Below are positions 1-9,384 of a DNA stretch of 64,000 nt, one piece after another. The stretch is from positions 5,054 through 69,053 of the forward strand of contig JAHDBM010000010.1 in NCBI GenBank assembly GCA_020630395.1, read 5' to 3'. The first letter of the stretch is position 1, and each line of letters starts with the position of its first letter. The stretch comes from Flavobacteriales bacterium. Its GTDB lineage: Bacteria > Bacteroidota > Bacteroidia > Flavobacteriales_D > CAJJDF01. Both the position numbers and the translations under genes were made by a program. Below the pieces are notes generated by a model. That model did no database searches. It was not told the DNA's origin and was given only the letters and a program-made list of their open reading frames with translations.

Positions 1-34
1 TAGTGGAAAGTGTTTATTGGAGTGTTACAAATTA

Positions 35-1561
35 TTAAATAAGCTCTCCTTTTTTGTCAAATAATTTAAAATCAAGTAAGTCTTTAGAGGTAACCCCCTC
101 TATTTTCACCCATTTTTTGTGTTTCAACCAAAGTTTAATTTGCCTAGAAATTAATCCCTTTTTAAAATAGGCTTCTACAAATGGATGAACCCTAAGCACT
201 ATTCCATTAGACTTATCAGCATTTTCAATAGCAGATCTTATTTGGTCAGTGACTAATATAGTCGCTTGAACTTCCCCACTACCATGACATGTAGGGCATG
301 CTTCAGCAGTTTCATAAGAAGTTTCTGGTCTCATTCTTTGTCTGGTAATTTCTACCACACCAAATCTACTCGGAGGAATAAGATTATGCTTTGCACGATC
401 TGTGCTCATTTTTTCTTTCAGGAACTTATATAACTTTTGGTTGTTTTCGTTCTTATGCATATCAATAAAATCGACAGCAATTATACCGCCCATATCTCTT
501 AATCGGAGTACTCGAGCTATTTCTTCGGCAGCAGCAAGATTTACTTGAAGCGCATTATCTTCATGGTTGTTTTCTTTTCCTTTTCGGTTACCACTATTTA
601 CATCAATAACATGCATAGCCTCTGCATGGTCAATAATCAAATAACCCCCACCAGGAATATTAACTTTTCTACCAAAAGCACCTTTAATTTGCCTATGGAT
701 GCCATATTCTTGAAAAATATCTAGTTTACCTTTATAAAGCTTTAATATTTTAGATTTTTCAGGCGCAACTTTATTGATGTACTCCTTGAGTTGATTGTAT
801 ATAAGTACATCATTTACAACAATAGAGTTAAAATCTTTATTTAATGTATCTCTAACAATAGCAGAAGCTTTGTTAAGTTCTCCATGTATTTTTTTAGGAG
901 GTAATGTATTTCCTATATTTTGAAAAATGGCATCCCATTTTTCAACTAATTCGGATAAATCGGTATTAAGTTCAGCTACTTTTTTTCCGCTAGCAACAGT
1001 ACGAATTATAACCCCAAAGTTTTTAGGTTTAATACTTTCTATTAATCTAGATAAACGTTTTCTTTCTTCTTTATCTTCTATTTTTTGAGATATCGAAACT
1101 TTATCCGAAAAAGGGATTAACACTAAATATCTACCTGGCAAACTAATTTCAGTAGTAATTTTAGGACCTTTAGATGATATGGGTTCTTTAGTTACTTGAA
1201 CAGCCAATATTTGCCCGCCATTAACTTGATCTTTTATTTTTCCATCTTTAGCAATTAATGGCTCGATTTTCAACTCTTTAGGAAGTTGATTAGCCATTGC
1301 CTGCTTTGTATATTTAGCAAAAGATTTGTAGTTAGCGCCTAAATCCGAATAATGAAGAAATGCATCTTTTTCATAGCCAACATCAACAAATGCGGCATTT
1401 AAGGCAGTATGTATTCTCTTTGCTTTGGCCAAGAAAACATCTCCTGCAACATAAGAAACTGCTTCGTTATCTTCTTTATGGATTTCAATAAGCTTTTTAT
1501 TGTCCAATAAAGCAGTAGTTACCTCTTCATTTTTAGATGATATAATTAATTCTAAACTCAA
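35..1561 (-). CDS. rng: Rne/Rng family ribonuclease (RNase G/E)
   Basis: 508 aa; S1-like N-terminus, IIDHAEAMHVIDVNSG and IAVDFIDM catalytic-type motifs, CPTCHGSG zinc-link motif; TTG start. Confidence 0.95.
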   Translation of the reverse strand: MSLELIISSKNEEVTTALLDNKKLIEIHKEDNEAVSYVAGDVFLAKAKRIHTALNAAFVDVGYEKDAFLHYSDLGANYKSFAKYTKQAMANQLPKELKIEPLIAKDGKIKDQVNGGQILAVQVTKEPISSKGPKITTEISLPGRYLVLIPFSDKVSISQKIEDKEERKRLSRLIESIKPKNFGVIIRTVASGKKVAELNTDLSELVEKWDAIFQNIGNTLPPKKIHGELNKASAIVRDTLNKDFNSIVVNDVLIYNQLKEYINKVAPEKSKILKLYKGKLDIFQEYGIHRQIKGAFGRKVNIPGGGYLIIDHAEAMHVIDVNSGNRKGKENNHEDNALQVNLAAAEEIARVLRLRDMGGIIAVDFIDMHKNENNQKLYKFLKEKMSTDRAKHNLIPPSRFGVVEITRQRMRPETSYETAEACPTCHGSGEVQATILVTDQIRSAIENADKSNGIVLRVHPFVEAYFKKGLISRQIKLWLKHKKWVKIEGVTSKDLLDFKLFDKKGELI

Positions 1562-1658
1562 GTGTTATGGATTGAATGTATAGAAGGATTGCGTATAAAC
1601 ACGAAAAACAAGATGCACAGTGCTCTTGCTTTAATGTGTTATTAAATAAGTATTTAAC

Positions 1659-1751
1659 TTATTTTTTCTTTTTGTGACGATTTTTTCTCAATCTTTTCTT
1701 TCTCTTATGAGTCGCCATCTTATGTCTTTTTCTTTTCTTTCCGCTTGGCAT
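1659..1751 (-). CDS. Short basic AURKAIP1/COX24-domain (bS22/mS38-like) ribosomal protein, 30 aa (MPSGKKRKRHKMATHKRKKRLRKNRHKKKK)
   Basis: Translated by eye on the minus strand; below the ORF-track length cutoff; matches the typical KRRKRMxxHKxRKxLRxxRxxxK family pattern. Confidence 0.8.
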   Translation of the reverse strand: MPSGKKRKRHKMATHKRKKRLRKNRHKKKK

Positions 1752-1757
1752 AATGCT

Positions 1758-2234
1758 TTATTTTTTATTTAATATTTCTATTCTTTGATCTATCTCAATC
1801 AAGTATTTTTCATCTTTGGTGCTTTTCTTTGCTTCCGTTAAAGCTTCAAAAGCTTTGTCTTTTTGGTTGCTAAGAAAATAAGCGTCAGCTAAATAAATTA
1901 ATCCGCTTGTTTTGTCATTACCATCAGTAATGGAAACAAATTTTTCAAATCTGTTAACTGCTTTTTCATATTGGCTAGATTGCATAGATAAATTACCTAA
2001 TTGCCATATAGCATCAATATTATTTTCATCTTTTTTAAGAACGTTTTTCAACATTGTTACACCCTCCATAACTTTTCCGTCATTAATTAACTGTGTAGCT
2101 ATTTTAACATCAACCGCTTCTTCATCAATTGAAGGGGTTTTAGGAAGGAGGAGCAAAGATATAAAAAAAAGAACAGCTCCCAACATAACAATTGAAATTG
2201 TTACTGTTTGAGAGCTATTAGTGTGTGTTTTCAA
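1758..2234 (-). CDS. Membrane-anchored tetratricopeptide repeat protein
   Basis: N-terminal TM helix (IVMLGAVLFFISLLLL), then TPR-like helices (DAIWQLGNLSMQSSQYEKAVNRFEKFV). Confidence 0.75.
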   Translation of the reverse strand: MKTHTNSSQTVTISIVMLGAVLFFISLLLLPKTPSIDEEAVDVKIATQLINDGKVMEGVTMLKNVLKKDENNIDAIWQLGNLSMQSSQYEKAVNRFEKFVSITDGNDKTSGLIYLADAYFLSNQKDKAFEALTEAKKSTKDEKYLIEIDQRIEILNKK

Positions 2235-2244
2235 TAAAAGGTAG

Positions 2245-2541
2245 TTATTTTACTTTTACTTTAGCTTTAACATTTTCAGTAAAAACCTTTGCTGGTTTAA
2301 ATGCTGGAATGTTATGAGCTGGTATTTGAACAGGAGTATTCTTAGAAATATTTCTTCCTGTTTTTGCTGCTCTTGTTTTAATAATGAAACTTCCGAAACC
2401 TCTTAAGTAAACATTTTCTCCTTTTTCTAGAGAATTTTTTACTGATTTCATAAAAGTTTCAACTGTTGTTTGAACAATAGCTCTATCAATACCTGTTTTA
2501 AAAGCGATTTGTTCTACTAAGTCTGCTTTAGTCATTTTCAT
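2245..2541 (-). CDS. HU/IHF family DNA-binding protein
   Basis: MTKADLVEQIAFKTGI...LRGFGSFIIKTRAAKTGRNISKNTPVQIPAHNIPAFKPAK, classic HU fold signature. Confidence 0.95.
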   Translation of the reverse strand: MKMTKADLVEQIAFKTGIDRAIVQTTVETFMKSVKNSLEKGENVYLRGFGSFIIKTRAAKTGRNISKNTPVQIPAHNIPAFKPAKVFTENVKAKVKVK

Positions 2542-2570
2542 AATTTTAATTTATTTGTTCTTTTGCTTTT

Positions 2571-2600
2571 GTAATTTAGCTTTGCTTAAACTAATTACAA
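2571..2600 (-). promoter_or_regulatory. Bacteroidota-type promoter for HU gene (TTG-N19-TAAATTAC)
   Basis: Reverse strand TTG (2598-2600), 19-nt spacer, TAAATTAC (2571-2578). Confidence 0.5.
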
Positions 2601-2687
2601 TACTAAATTAAGGTAAAATACTTAATTGCAGGATTTATAAATTAAAATTAACTGTTAAAACACTGTTAATTAGAATTTTAATATTTA

Positions 2688-3734
2688 ATGAAAGATAACA
2701 GACTTGATTTTTATAAAGATTTTTCTATTACCTTATTTCATTGGTATAGCCATAATCAAAGAGATTTGCCATGGAGGCATACACAAGACCCCTATAAAGT
2801 TTGGCTTAGTGAGATAATATTACAGCAAACTAGAGTTGATCAAGGAATGCCATATTATTATAATTTTATAGAGTCATACCCAACAGTTAGTTCTCTTGCT
2901 AACGCACATTTAGATGATGTATATAAATTATGGGAAGGTTTAGGTTATTATTCTAGAGCTAGGAATTTGCATAAAGCGGCAAAAATTGTTGTAGAACAAT
3001 TTAATGGAGTATTCCCTAACTCATACAATGGATTAATAACATTGCCTGGTATTGGTGATTACACAGCTTCAGCTATATCATCATTTTGTTTTAATGAAGT
3101 TAGACCTGTTTTAGATGGGAATGTTTTTAGAGTTATTTCAAGATTGTTCGGAATAAAAGAGCCGATCAATAAACCAGCTTCTAGAAAAATATTTAAAGAT
3201 ATTTTGAATGAATTAATAGATAAACATAGTCCAGCCTCTTTTAATCAGGCTATTATGGAATTTGGAGCTGTTCATTGTAAGCCAAAACAACCAAAATGTG
3301 ATGAGTGTATTTTTCAAGAAAAATGTTTTGCATTCTCCATGAATAAACAAAGTGATTACCCTGTTAAAGTAAAACCAAAAAAATCAATAACTAGATTTTT
3401 TAACTATTTGATAGTTGGTGAGGGAGATGATATTTGGATAAAAAAGCGATCCAATAGTGGTATTTGGAGTAACCTTCACGAATTTCCGTTAATTGAAGGT
3501 CAAGATATATTTAATACAGAATTAATAGATGAGACTGTTAAAATTATTAAGGTTAGCAAGGCAACTAAACATATCTTGTCACACCAAAATATATATGCTA
3601 AATTTTATAGGGTAAAAGATGTTGATGCTAGTTTTTTAGAGGGGTGTATCAAGGTTAAAAAATCTAGTTTACCTGATTATGCTATGCATAGATTAATGAC
3701 TAGATTTTTAGAGGAAGAGCAAAGCTTCATGTAA
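2688..3734 (+). CDS. mutY: A/G-specific adenine glycosylase
   Basis: LPWRHTQDPYKVWLSEIILQQTRV, HhH LPGIGDYTASAI, 4Fe-4S CKPKQPKCDECIFQEKC. Confidence 0.97.
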   Translation: MKDNRLDFYKDFSITLFHWYSHNQRDLPWRHTQDPYKVWLSEIILQQTRVDQGMPYYYNFIESYPTVSSLANAHLDDVYKLWEGLGYYSRARNLHKAAKIVVEQFNGVFPNSYNGLITLPGIGDYTASAISSFCFNEVRPVLDGNVFRVISRLFGIKEPINKPASRKIFKDILNELIDKHSPASFNQAIMEFGAVHCKPKQPKCDECIFQEKCFAFSMNKQSDYPVKVKPKKSITRFFNYLIVGEGDDIWIKKRSNSGIWSNLHEFPLIEGQDIFNTELIDETVKIIKVSKATKHILSHQNIYAKFYRVKDVDASFLEGCIKVKKSSLPDYAMHRLMTRFLEEEQSFM

Positions 3735-3826
3735 ATCATTAACATTGTGATAAATACATTGGCAGGAATATCTTTTATAGAGTTAAAAAAAAGAACTATT
3801 TTTACAGTTAAACTTTTTAATTAAAT

Positions 3827-4264
3827 ATGGCAGGATCTGTAAATAAAGTTATTCTTATTGGAAACTTGGGAAAAGACCCAGAAGTTCGTCACTTAGAAAA
3901 TGGGGCAACAGTTGCTAATTTTCCTATGGCAACAAGTGAATCATATAAGGACAAGAATAGTGGAGAAAGAATTACACAAACTGAGTGGCATAATATTGTT
4001 GTTTGGAGAGGATTAGCTGATGTTGCAGAGAAATATTTAAAGAAGGGTAGTTCTATTTATGTTGAGGGAAAACTAAAAACAAGAAATTGGGAAGATAAAG
4101 AAGGGAATACTCGTTACACGACAGAAATTGTTGCTGATAATTTAACTATGCTTGGAAGAGCACCAGGTCAAGATGGTAATGATAATGCTGGATCAAATAG
4201 TAGTAACGAAACAAGTTCATCATCTAACGCGTTTGATGATGATACAGATGATTTACCTTTTTAA
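3827..4264 (+). CDS. ssb: Single-stranded DNA-binding protein
   Basis: OB-fold N-terminus ([17 protein letters not shown]), acidic DDLPF C-terminus. Confidence 0.97.
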   Translation: MAGSVNKVILIGNLGKDPEVRHLENGATVANFPMATSESYKDKNSGERITQTEWHNIVVWRGLADVAEKYLKKGSSIYVEGKLKTRNWEDKEGNTRYTTEIVADNLTMLGRAPGQDGNDNAGSNSSNETSSSSNAFDDDTDDLPF

Positions 4265-4289
4265 TTTAACCTAATAAAATAAATATAAT

Positions 4290-5630
4290 TTGGAACCTCC
4301 GAGTATCGAGCCTCTTTCGGGGCTTTTAGTATCAATAAATTCGTTTAGTTTACCAGTAATTATTGGGTTTGTAATCATGTTGTTTTTGCTGGCTTTTTCA
4401 GCTTTAGTATCTGGTTCAGAAGTTGCTTATTTCTCATTGTCACCAAGTGATAAAGATGAATTGCAAAAAAGTAAAGATAAAGCAGACTTAAGAGTAGTAG
4501 AGCTTTTAGAAAATCCAAAAACACTTTTAGCAAATATTTTAATAGCGAACAATTTTATTAATATAGCGATTGTTGTTATTTCCACTTACATAGTAGGAAA
4601 TCTATTTACGTTTAGTAATGGAGAAAAATTAATCGAAATTTTAATCACAGTAGTGGGTGTTACTTTTCTTATTTTGTTAGTCGGAGAAGTTATTCCTAAA
4701 GTATATGCCACTAATAATAGTGTAGGCCTCTCTAGATTCATGAGTAGTCCCATGATTGTTATTGGTAGAATATTTGCTCCACTAAGCAAGTTGCTAGTAA
4801 AAAGCACCTCATTTATTGATAAAAAAATTAAAAACAAAGGCACTGAGATCTCTATAAATGATTTAGAGAACGCACTAGAAATTGCCGATATTGAAGATGC
4901 AACAGAGGATGATAAAAAAATCTTAAAGGGAATAGTTAGGTTTGGAAATACTGATGTGAAGCAAATAATGAAATCAAGAGTAGATGTTATTGCTTTTGAT
5001 AAAAATAAACCTTTTAAAGAATTAATTCCAGAGATTTTGGAGGCAGGTTATTCTAGGATTCCAGTATATGAAGAGTCGTTCGATAATGTTGTAGGGATTT
5101 TGTACGTTAAAGATTTATTACCTCATATTAAGAAAAGTATATTTAATTGGAGTTCTATTGTACGTGAGCCATTTTTTGTTCCCGAAATGAAAATGATTGA
5201 TGATTTATTAAGGCAGTTTCAAGAAGGTAAAGTACACATGGCAGTTGTTGTTGATGAGTATGGAGGCACTAGTGGAATTGTAACCTTAGAAGATGTAATT
5301 GAAGAAATAATAGGAGAAATTACGGATGAATTTGATGATGATGACTTAGTTTATTCTAAATTAGATGAGCATAACTACGTCTTTGAAGGGAAAATATCAC
5401 TTGTAGATATGTATAAGGTATTAGATATCGAGGGAGATAATTTTGAGGAACATAAAGGAGAAGCCGATACATTAGCTGGGTTTTTAATTGAACAGAGTGG
5501 TAAGATTTTAAAGAAGAATGAAAAACTAAACTTCGATAATTACACGTTAATTGTAGAGGCTGCGGATAAAAGACGTATTAAGCAAGTCAAGTTAACAATT
5601 AACCAAACTGAAATAAATGAAAAAGATTAG
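4290..5630 (+). CDS. gldE: Gliding motility-associated protein GldE (CNNM/CBS/CorC domains)
   Basis: DUF21-like TM domain, CBS pair, CorC_HlyC C-terminus (AVVVDEYGGTSGIVTLEDVIEEIIGEI); synteny ssb-gldE-gldD; TTG start. Confidence 0.92.
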   Translation: MEPPSIEPLSGLLVSINSFSLPVIIGFVIMLFLLAFSALVSGSEVAYFSLSPSDKDELQKSKDKADLRVVELLENPKTLLANILIANNFINIAIVVISTYIVGNLFTFSNGEKLIEILITVVGVTFLILLVGEVIPKVYATNNSVGLSRFMSSPMIVIGRIFAPLSKLLVKSTSFIDKKIKNKGTEISINDLENALEIADIEDATEDDKKILKGIVRFGNTDVKQIMKSRVDVIAFDKNKPFKELIPEILEAGYSRIPVYEESFDNVVGILYVKDLLPHIKKSIFNWSSIVREPFFVPEMKMIDDLLRQFQEGKVHMAVVVDEYGGTSGIVTLEDVIEEIIGEITDEFDDDDLVYSKLDEHNYVFEGKISLVDMYKVLDIEGDNFEEHKGEADTLAGFLIEQSGKILKKNEKLNFDNYTLIVEAADKRRIKQVKLTINQTEINEKD

Positions 5631-6195
5631 TTTTTTTATGCTAATGGCTGTTTTTATGAATAGTTGTACTCAAGAAGTTGATTATTTTCCTAAGCCTTTA
5701 GCTTATGCTAGAATAGATTTGCCTAAAGAAAGAGGTGTTAATAAATTTACAAAATCATCTTGTGGATATTCATTTAATTATCCCGAGTATGCAGTTGTTT
5801 CAATGTCGGGAAATTGTAATCATAATATTTATTTTCCAAGGTTTAAAGCCGTTATTTATTGTACATATATAACATTGGATCCTGCTAACAAGGAGAATAA
5901 CTTTGTTCATCATTCTGAGTATTCTAGACGATTAGCTTATGAACATAGTATTAAAGCAGATGAAATAACGGAGACAAAAATCAATGTAGATTCTACAGGT
6001 GTGTATGGAATTCTTTATGGAATAGAAGGTAATGTTGCAAGTAATTGTCAGTTTTACTTGACAGATAGTATTCATAATTTTTATAGAGGTTCATTGTATT
6101 TTGAATCAGCTCCTAATATTGATTCTATTCAACCTGTTTTAGAATACTTAAGAGAAGATGTTAAAAAGATGATTAATAGTTTTAACTGGAAATAA
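5617..6195 (+). CDS. gldD: Gliding motility lipoprotein GldD
   Basis: Lipobox-like MNSC, YFPKPLAYARIDLP; 14-nt overlap with gldE. Confidence 0.92.
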   Translation: MKKISFFMLMAVFMNSCTQEVDYFPKPLAYARIDLPKERGVNKFTKSSCGYSFNYPEYAVVSMSGNCNHNIYFPRFKAVIYCTYITLDPANKENNFVHHSEYSRRLAYEHSIKADEITETKINVDSTGVYGILYGIEGNVASNCQFYLTDSIHNFYRGSLYFESAPNIDSIQPVLEYLREDVKKMINSFNWK

Positions 6196-6222
6196 AAAAG
6201 ACAGCTTGTTAAGCTGTCTTTT
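6196..6222. terminator. Bidirectional intrinsic terminator
   Basis: AAAAGACAGCTT-GTT-AAGCTGTCTTTT between convergent genes. Confidence 0.85.
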
Positions 6223-6224
6223 GA

Positions 6225-8867
6225 TTAATCTAGTATGGTGATGTGTCCAATTTTTCTTTTGTCTTCAGTGTCATTTAGTTCTTTCCACCTTATTTCATAA
6301 GAATATATCCCAATAGGAACATTTAAATCTTTAAATCTTCCATTCCATGAGAAGTTAATATCTTCAGAGTAGAACATGTTCTCTCCCCATCTGTTAAAGA
6401 TTCTAATGCTGAAATTCGATAGATCTTCATTTGTAAATACAGGTTTCCATGTATCATTTTCGCCATCACCATTTGGTGAAAAAGCATTAGGTATATAAAT
6501 TATTAATGGATTTTTAATTACGACTAATTTCGTGATCGAGTTTAAACATCCAGCCTCATTTTCAACAGTTAATGTAACAGGGTATGTATCTCCATCAGTA
6601 TTAGGAAAAGAATATGTTGGGCTATATACTGTAGATGAGCCTAAGCCTGCAAAGTCCCATAAGGAATTTAAATTGTTTCCTATAGATGTGTTTGTGAAAT
6701 CTACAGTTGTTTCAGGTACTATTGGCTCAAATGGCAAAAAGGTAAAATCAGCTGTAGGAACATCATAAGCACAAACAAAATCAGTAAGTATAGAGTCTAC
6801 GGTACAACCTTGTGGACTAGTTAGTGTGATTTTTAAGTCATAACAACCTGCATTATCATAAATGTGATTTACTGAAGCTGGGTCATTACTGGTATTTCCA
6901 TCACCTAATTCCCAATCTATTTGGCTAAACTGACTCATGTCACTATTGTTAGCGAAATTAACAGAGTTTGGGAGGCAAACCGTATCATTATCAACACTTA
7001 TATCTATGGTGTTAATTAGTTGAATAAAATCAATTAAAACAGTATCAGGATATGTTTCACACCCATTAATTTCTTCTTTTAAGATAAAGCTAAATTGACT
7101 GTATTCATCTACTGTAGGGTTTGATGCATAAATAGTTGAACTAGAACCTGTAAAATTTGCAGTTCCTGTACCAGATACAGAATAGTATGTCCATGAAGGA
7201 TTTATTGCAGTAGCTGTAGGAGTTGGATTTAAAATATAATCTAAATTACAAGTATTGTCATCCAAACCTGCATTAGATTTAGGCCTTGCTTTAACATGAA
7301 TTTCAACAGTTGTGTCATGAGAACATCCCCAGCTGTCTGTTACATTAAACGTGTAATTATGATTACCAGCAGTTAAAGGAAGAACAGTTATGGTTGAGTC
7401 ATCTGGATTAGCAGTAATAGAAGGGTCAGGAGTCCATGATTTAGAAGTTATCGTAGGTAATACACTATTAGCACTTGTATCAGGTAATACCATTTGATTA
7501 AAATTCATTCCCCAACTAAAAATATAACCATCATCAATAGTTAAGTGGTCAGTTACTTCTAACGTCCAATTTCCATTAAGAGGACAGCCAATTAAGCTAC
7601 CGTTAATGTCGTTAAAAGGCTCGTAACTTCCTGCTGGTAAATAACTTTGATTTACATAAGGGTTCCCTAAAATATCAGTATAAGAATATTGATAATTTCC
7701 CGATTCGTTTGTCATTGTACTGTAAGTAGGATTAACAGTGTTGAAGGAATAAACATAACCTACACCAGGGGCAGTGCTGGCTCCAACATCAATAGGTTCT
7801 CCTAAATGAGTTCCACCACCACCAGGATATTCTTTTAAAGTGGCTCTTTGATTATTTGGACATATTATCGTCATTTCTAAATCCCCAAGATAAGAATGTT
7901 CAATATCCATAAATACTTCATCTAAAAAGCCAGCTTGAAAAACTGCTGCGGGGTCAAATGAATTTACAGCAATTGATGAAGTGTATGATATACCACTACC
8001 GTCAGGTAAGAAAGTAGTCCCGGCAACACCCATTGGGGGTACATTAATAGGATTTGGCTTAGCAGCCATTGATATAGTTACATCTTCTTCAAGACATATT
8101 GTGTCATTACTAACAAAGGTAAGGTCGCTAAAATTTGGCTTTAGTGCTACACTAGCTCGTCCAACTTTAACTGTATCTGTACATCCTTGTGTGTCTTCAA
8201 CTACAAGGAAAATGCCGTTTCTTCCGCTATTATTGTATGTTATATTTGCATTTTGCCCAGTTTGAACTAATCCGCCACCTATAAACCATTTGAATGTAGA
8301 ACTAGCTAGTGATTGAGCATAATATGTATTGTTTTGAGGAAAGTTTGCACTACCCGAAAGTTGTACTTGCCCACCCAAACAAAGTTGAATATCATTATCA
8401 GCACCAACTGGTGCAGGTGTCACAGAAGATATTATTGGTGTAATTGCTTGGCAAGGTGCTTTACAATATATAGTTGCCGCCCAACCAGGTCTATTAACAC
8501 TACCATCTGAAGTGAAGTTAAATGTTAGACAGCTTCCAGATGCTAAAATACTTTGCCCATTTAAACTTGTGCCACTAAAGCAACCTAATAGAGGAGATCC
8601 AGTACTGTTACCATCATAAATACACAGTTCATCAAACCCGCTTTCTGTATCAAATGCTGTGAATAATAATTGCATTTTAAATGCTGGATTATTAGAACAT
8701 ATGGTGTAGGTATTGTTTGAATTATTGGCATAGTTCCCTCCAGAGCCACCATTATCATAAAAAGTGCCCGAACATGTAGATACATTTCCATTTCCCATGT
8801 TGTAGGTTTGAGATAGTCCCATTATCCCTAAACACATGCTTAATGTTATGAGTAGTAAATGCTTCAT
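6225..8867 (-). CDS. Secreted CUB / proprotein convertase P-domain / PKD protein with gliding motility-associated (T9SS type B) C-terminal domain
   Basis: Signal peptide; CUB-like start (TCSGTFYDNGGSGGNYANN); P-domain (DIEHSYLGDLEMTIICPN...GNWTLEVTDHLTIDDGYIFSWGMNF); PKD; FSPNGDGENDTWKP...WNGRF C-terminus. Confidence 0.88.
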   Translation of the reverse strand: MKHLLLITLSMCLGIMGLSQTYNMGNGNVSTCSGTFYDNGGSGGNYANNSNNTYTICSNNPAFKMQLLFTAFDTESGFDELCIYDGNSTGSPLLGCFSGTSLNGQSILASGSCLTFNFTSDGSVNRPGWAATIYCKAPCQAITPIISSVTPAPVGADNDIQLCLGGQVQLSGSANFPQNNTYYAQSLASSTFKWFIGGGLVQTGQNANITYNNSGRNGIFLVVEDTQGCTDTVKVGRASVALKPNFSDLTFVSNDTICLEEDVTISMAAKPNPINVPPMGVAGTTFLPDGSGISYTSSIAVNSFDPAAVFQAGFLDEVFMDIEHSYLGDLEMTIICPNNQRATLKEYPGGGGTHLGEPIDVGASTAPGVGYVYSFNTVNPTYSTMTNESGNYQYSYTDILGNPYVNQSYLPAGSYEPFNDINGSLIGCPLNGNWTLEVTDHLTIDDGYIFSWGMNFNQMVLPDTSANSVLPTITSKSWTPDPSITANPDDSTITVLPLTAGNHNYTFNVTDSWGCSHDTTVEIHVKARPKSNAGLDDNTCNLDYILNPTPTATAINPSWTYYSVSGTGTANFTGSSSTIYASNPTVDEYSQFSFILKEEINGCETYPDTVLIDFIQLINTIDISVDNDTVCLPNSVNFANNSDMSQFSQIDWELGDGNTSNDPASVNHIYDNAGCYDLKITLTSPQGCTVDSILTDFVCAYDVPTADFTFLPFEPIVPETTVDFTNTSIGNNLNSLWDFAGLGSSTVYSPTYSFPNTDGDTYPVTLTVENEAGCLNSITKLVVIKNPLIIYIPNAFSPNGDGENDTWKPVFTNEDLSNFSIRIFNRWGENMFYSEDINFSWNGRFKDLNVPIGIYSYEIRWKELNDTEDKRKIGHITILD

Positions 8868-9295
8868 TATTTAATTAATTCTTTGTGAGCATGAATAGTT
8901 AATACTTTATTCGTATTGCCTAATCTATATATTAATCTTTTATCAAATTTTCTTTCGATTGATGAAAGTAAGATGTTAAAAGATTTGTTTTCAATTTGTG
9001 TTATGATTTCGTTTACCGTTAAAGTAGTTTGTGATTTGTCTTTACTAGTAATGGTAATAGATGATAAGACAGGTAAGCTGTTAGGTTTTAATTTACCTGC
9101 AGGATATGTATTTAATTCAAAAGAATTAGTTAAAACAGTTGTGTAATATGCTTTCGTTTGAGGGTTATTTAAAATCGCATGAACTTTATCTTCTGAGAAT
9201 GCTTGATGTAATTTGTTCTCAATGTCCTGGCTCATTAATGAGGTGGAACATACTAAAATTGTAATAATATAAATAATATATAAGATCGTTTTCAT
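8867..9295 (-). CDS. Hypothetical exported protein (start moved to MKTILYIIYIITILVCSTSLMSQ)
   Basis: ORF track begins at 9325; the signal peptide begins at internal Met 11 (9295). Stop overlaps the downstream ATG (TAATG). Confidence 0.7.
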   Translation of the reverse strand: MKTILYIIYIITILVCSTSLMSQDIENKLHQAFSEDKVHAILNNPQTKAYYTTVLTNSFELNTYPAGKLKPNSLPVLSSITITSKDKSQTTLTVNEIITQIENKSFNILLSSIERKFDKRLIYRLGNTNKVLTIHAHKELIK

Positions 9296-9349
9296 TCTGT
9301 GTTTTACATGAACTAGGCAGATCACTAATTAGTAACCTGCCCATTTTCA

Positions 9350-9380
9350 CAAATTTATGTTATTTAGTTAAATTTATCAA
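9350..9380 (-). promoter_or_regulatory. Bacteroidota-type promoter (TTG-N20-TAAATTTG)
   Basis: Reverse strand TTG at 9378-9380, TAAATTTG at 9350-9357, upstream of the exported/T9SS-B gene pair. Confidence 0.5.
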
Positions 9381-9384
9381 GTTT

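Noticed and set aside
1912-2211. 99-aa plus-strand ORF
   Set aside because: Antisense to the TPR protein gene, which has better domain evidence.
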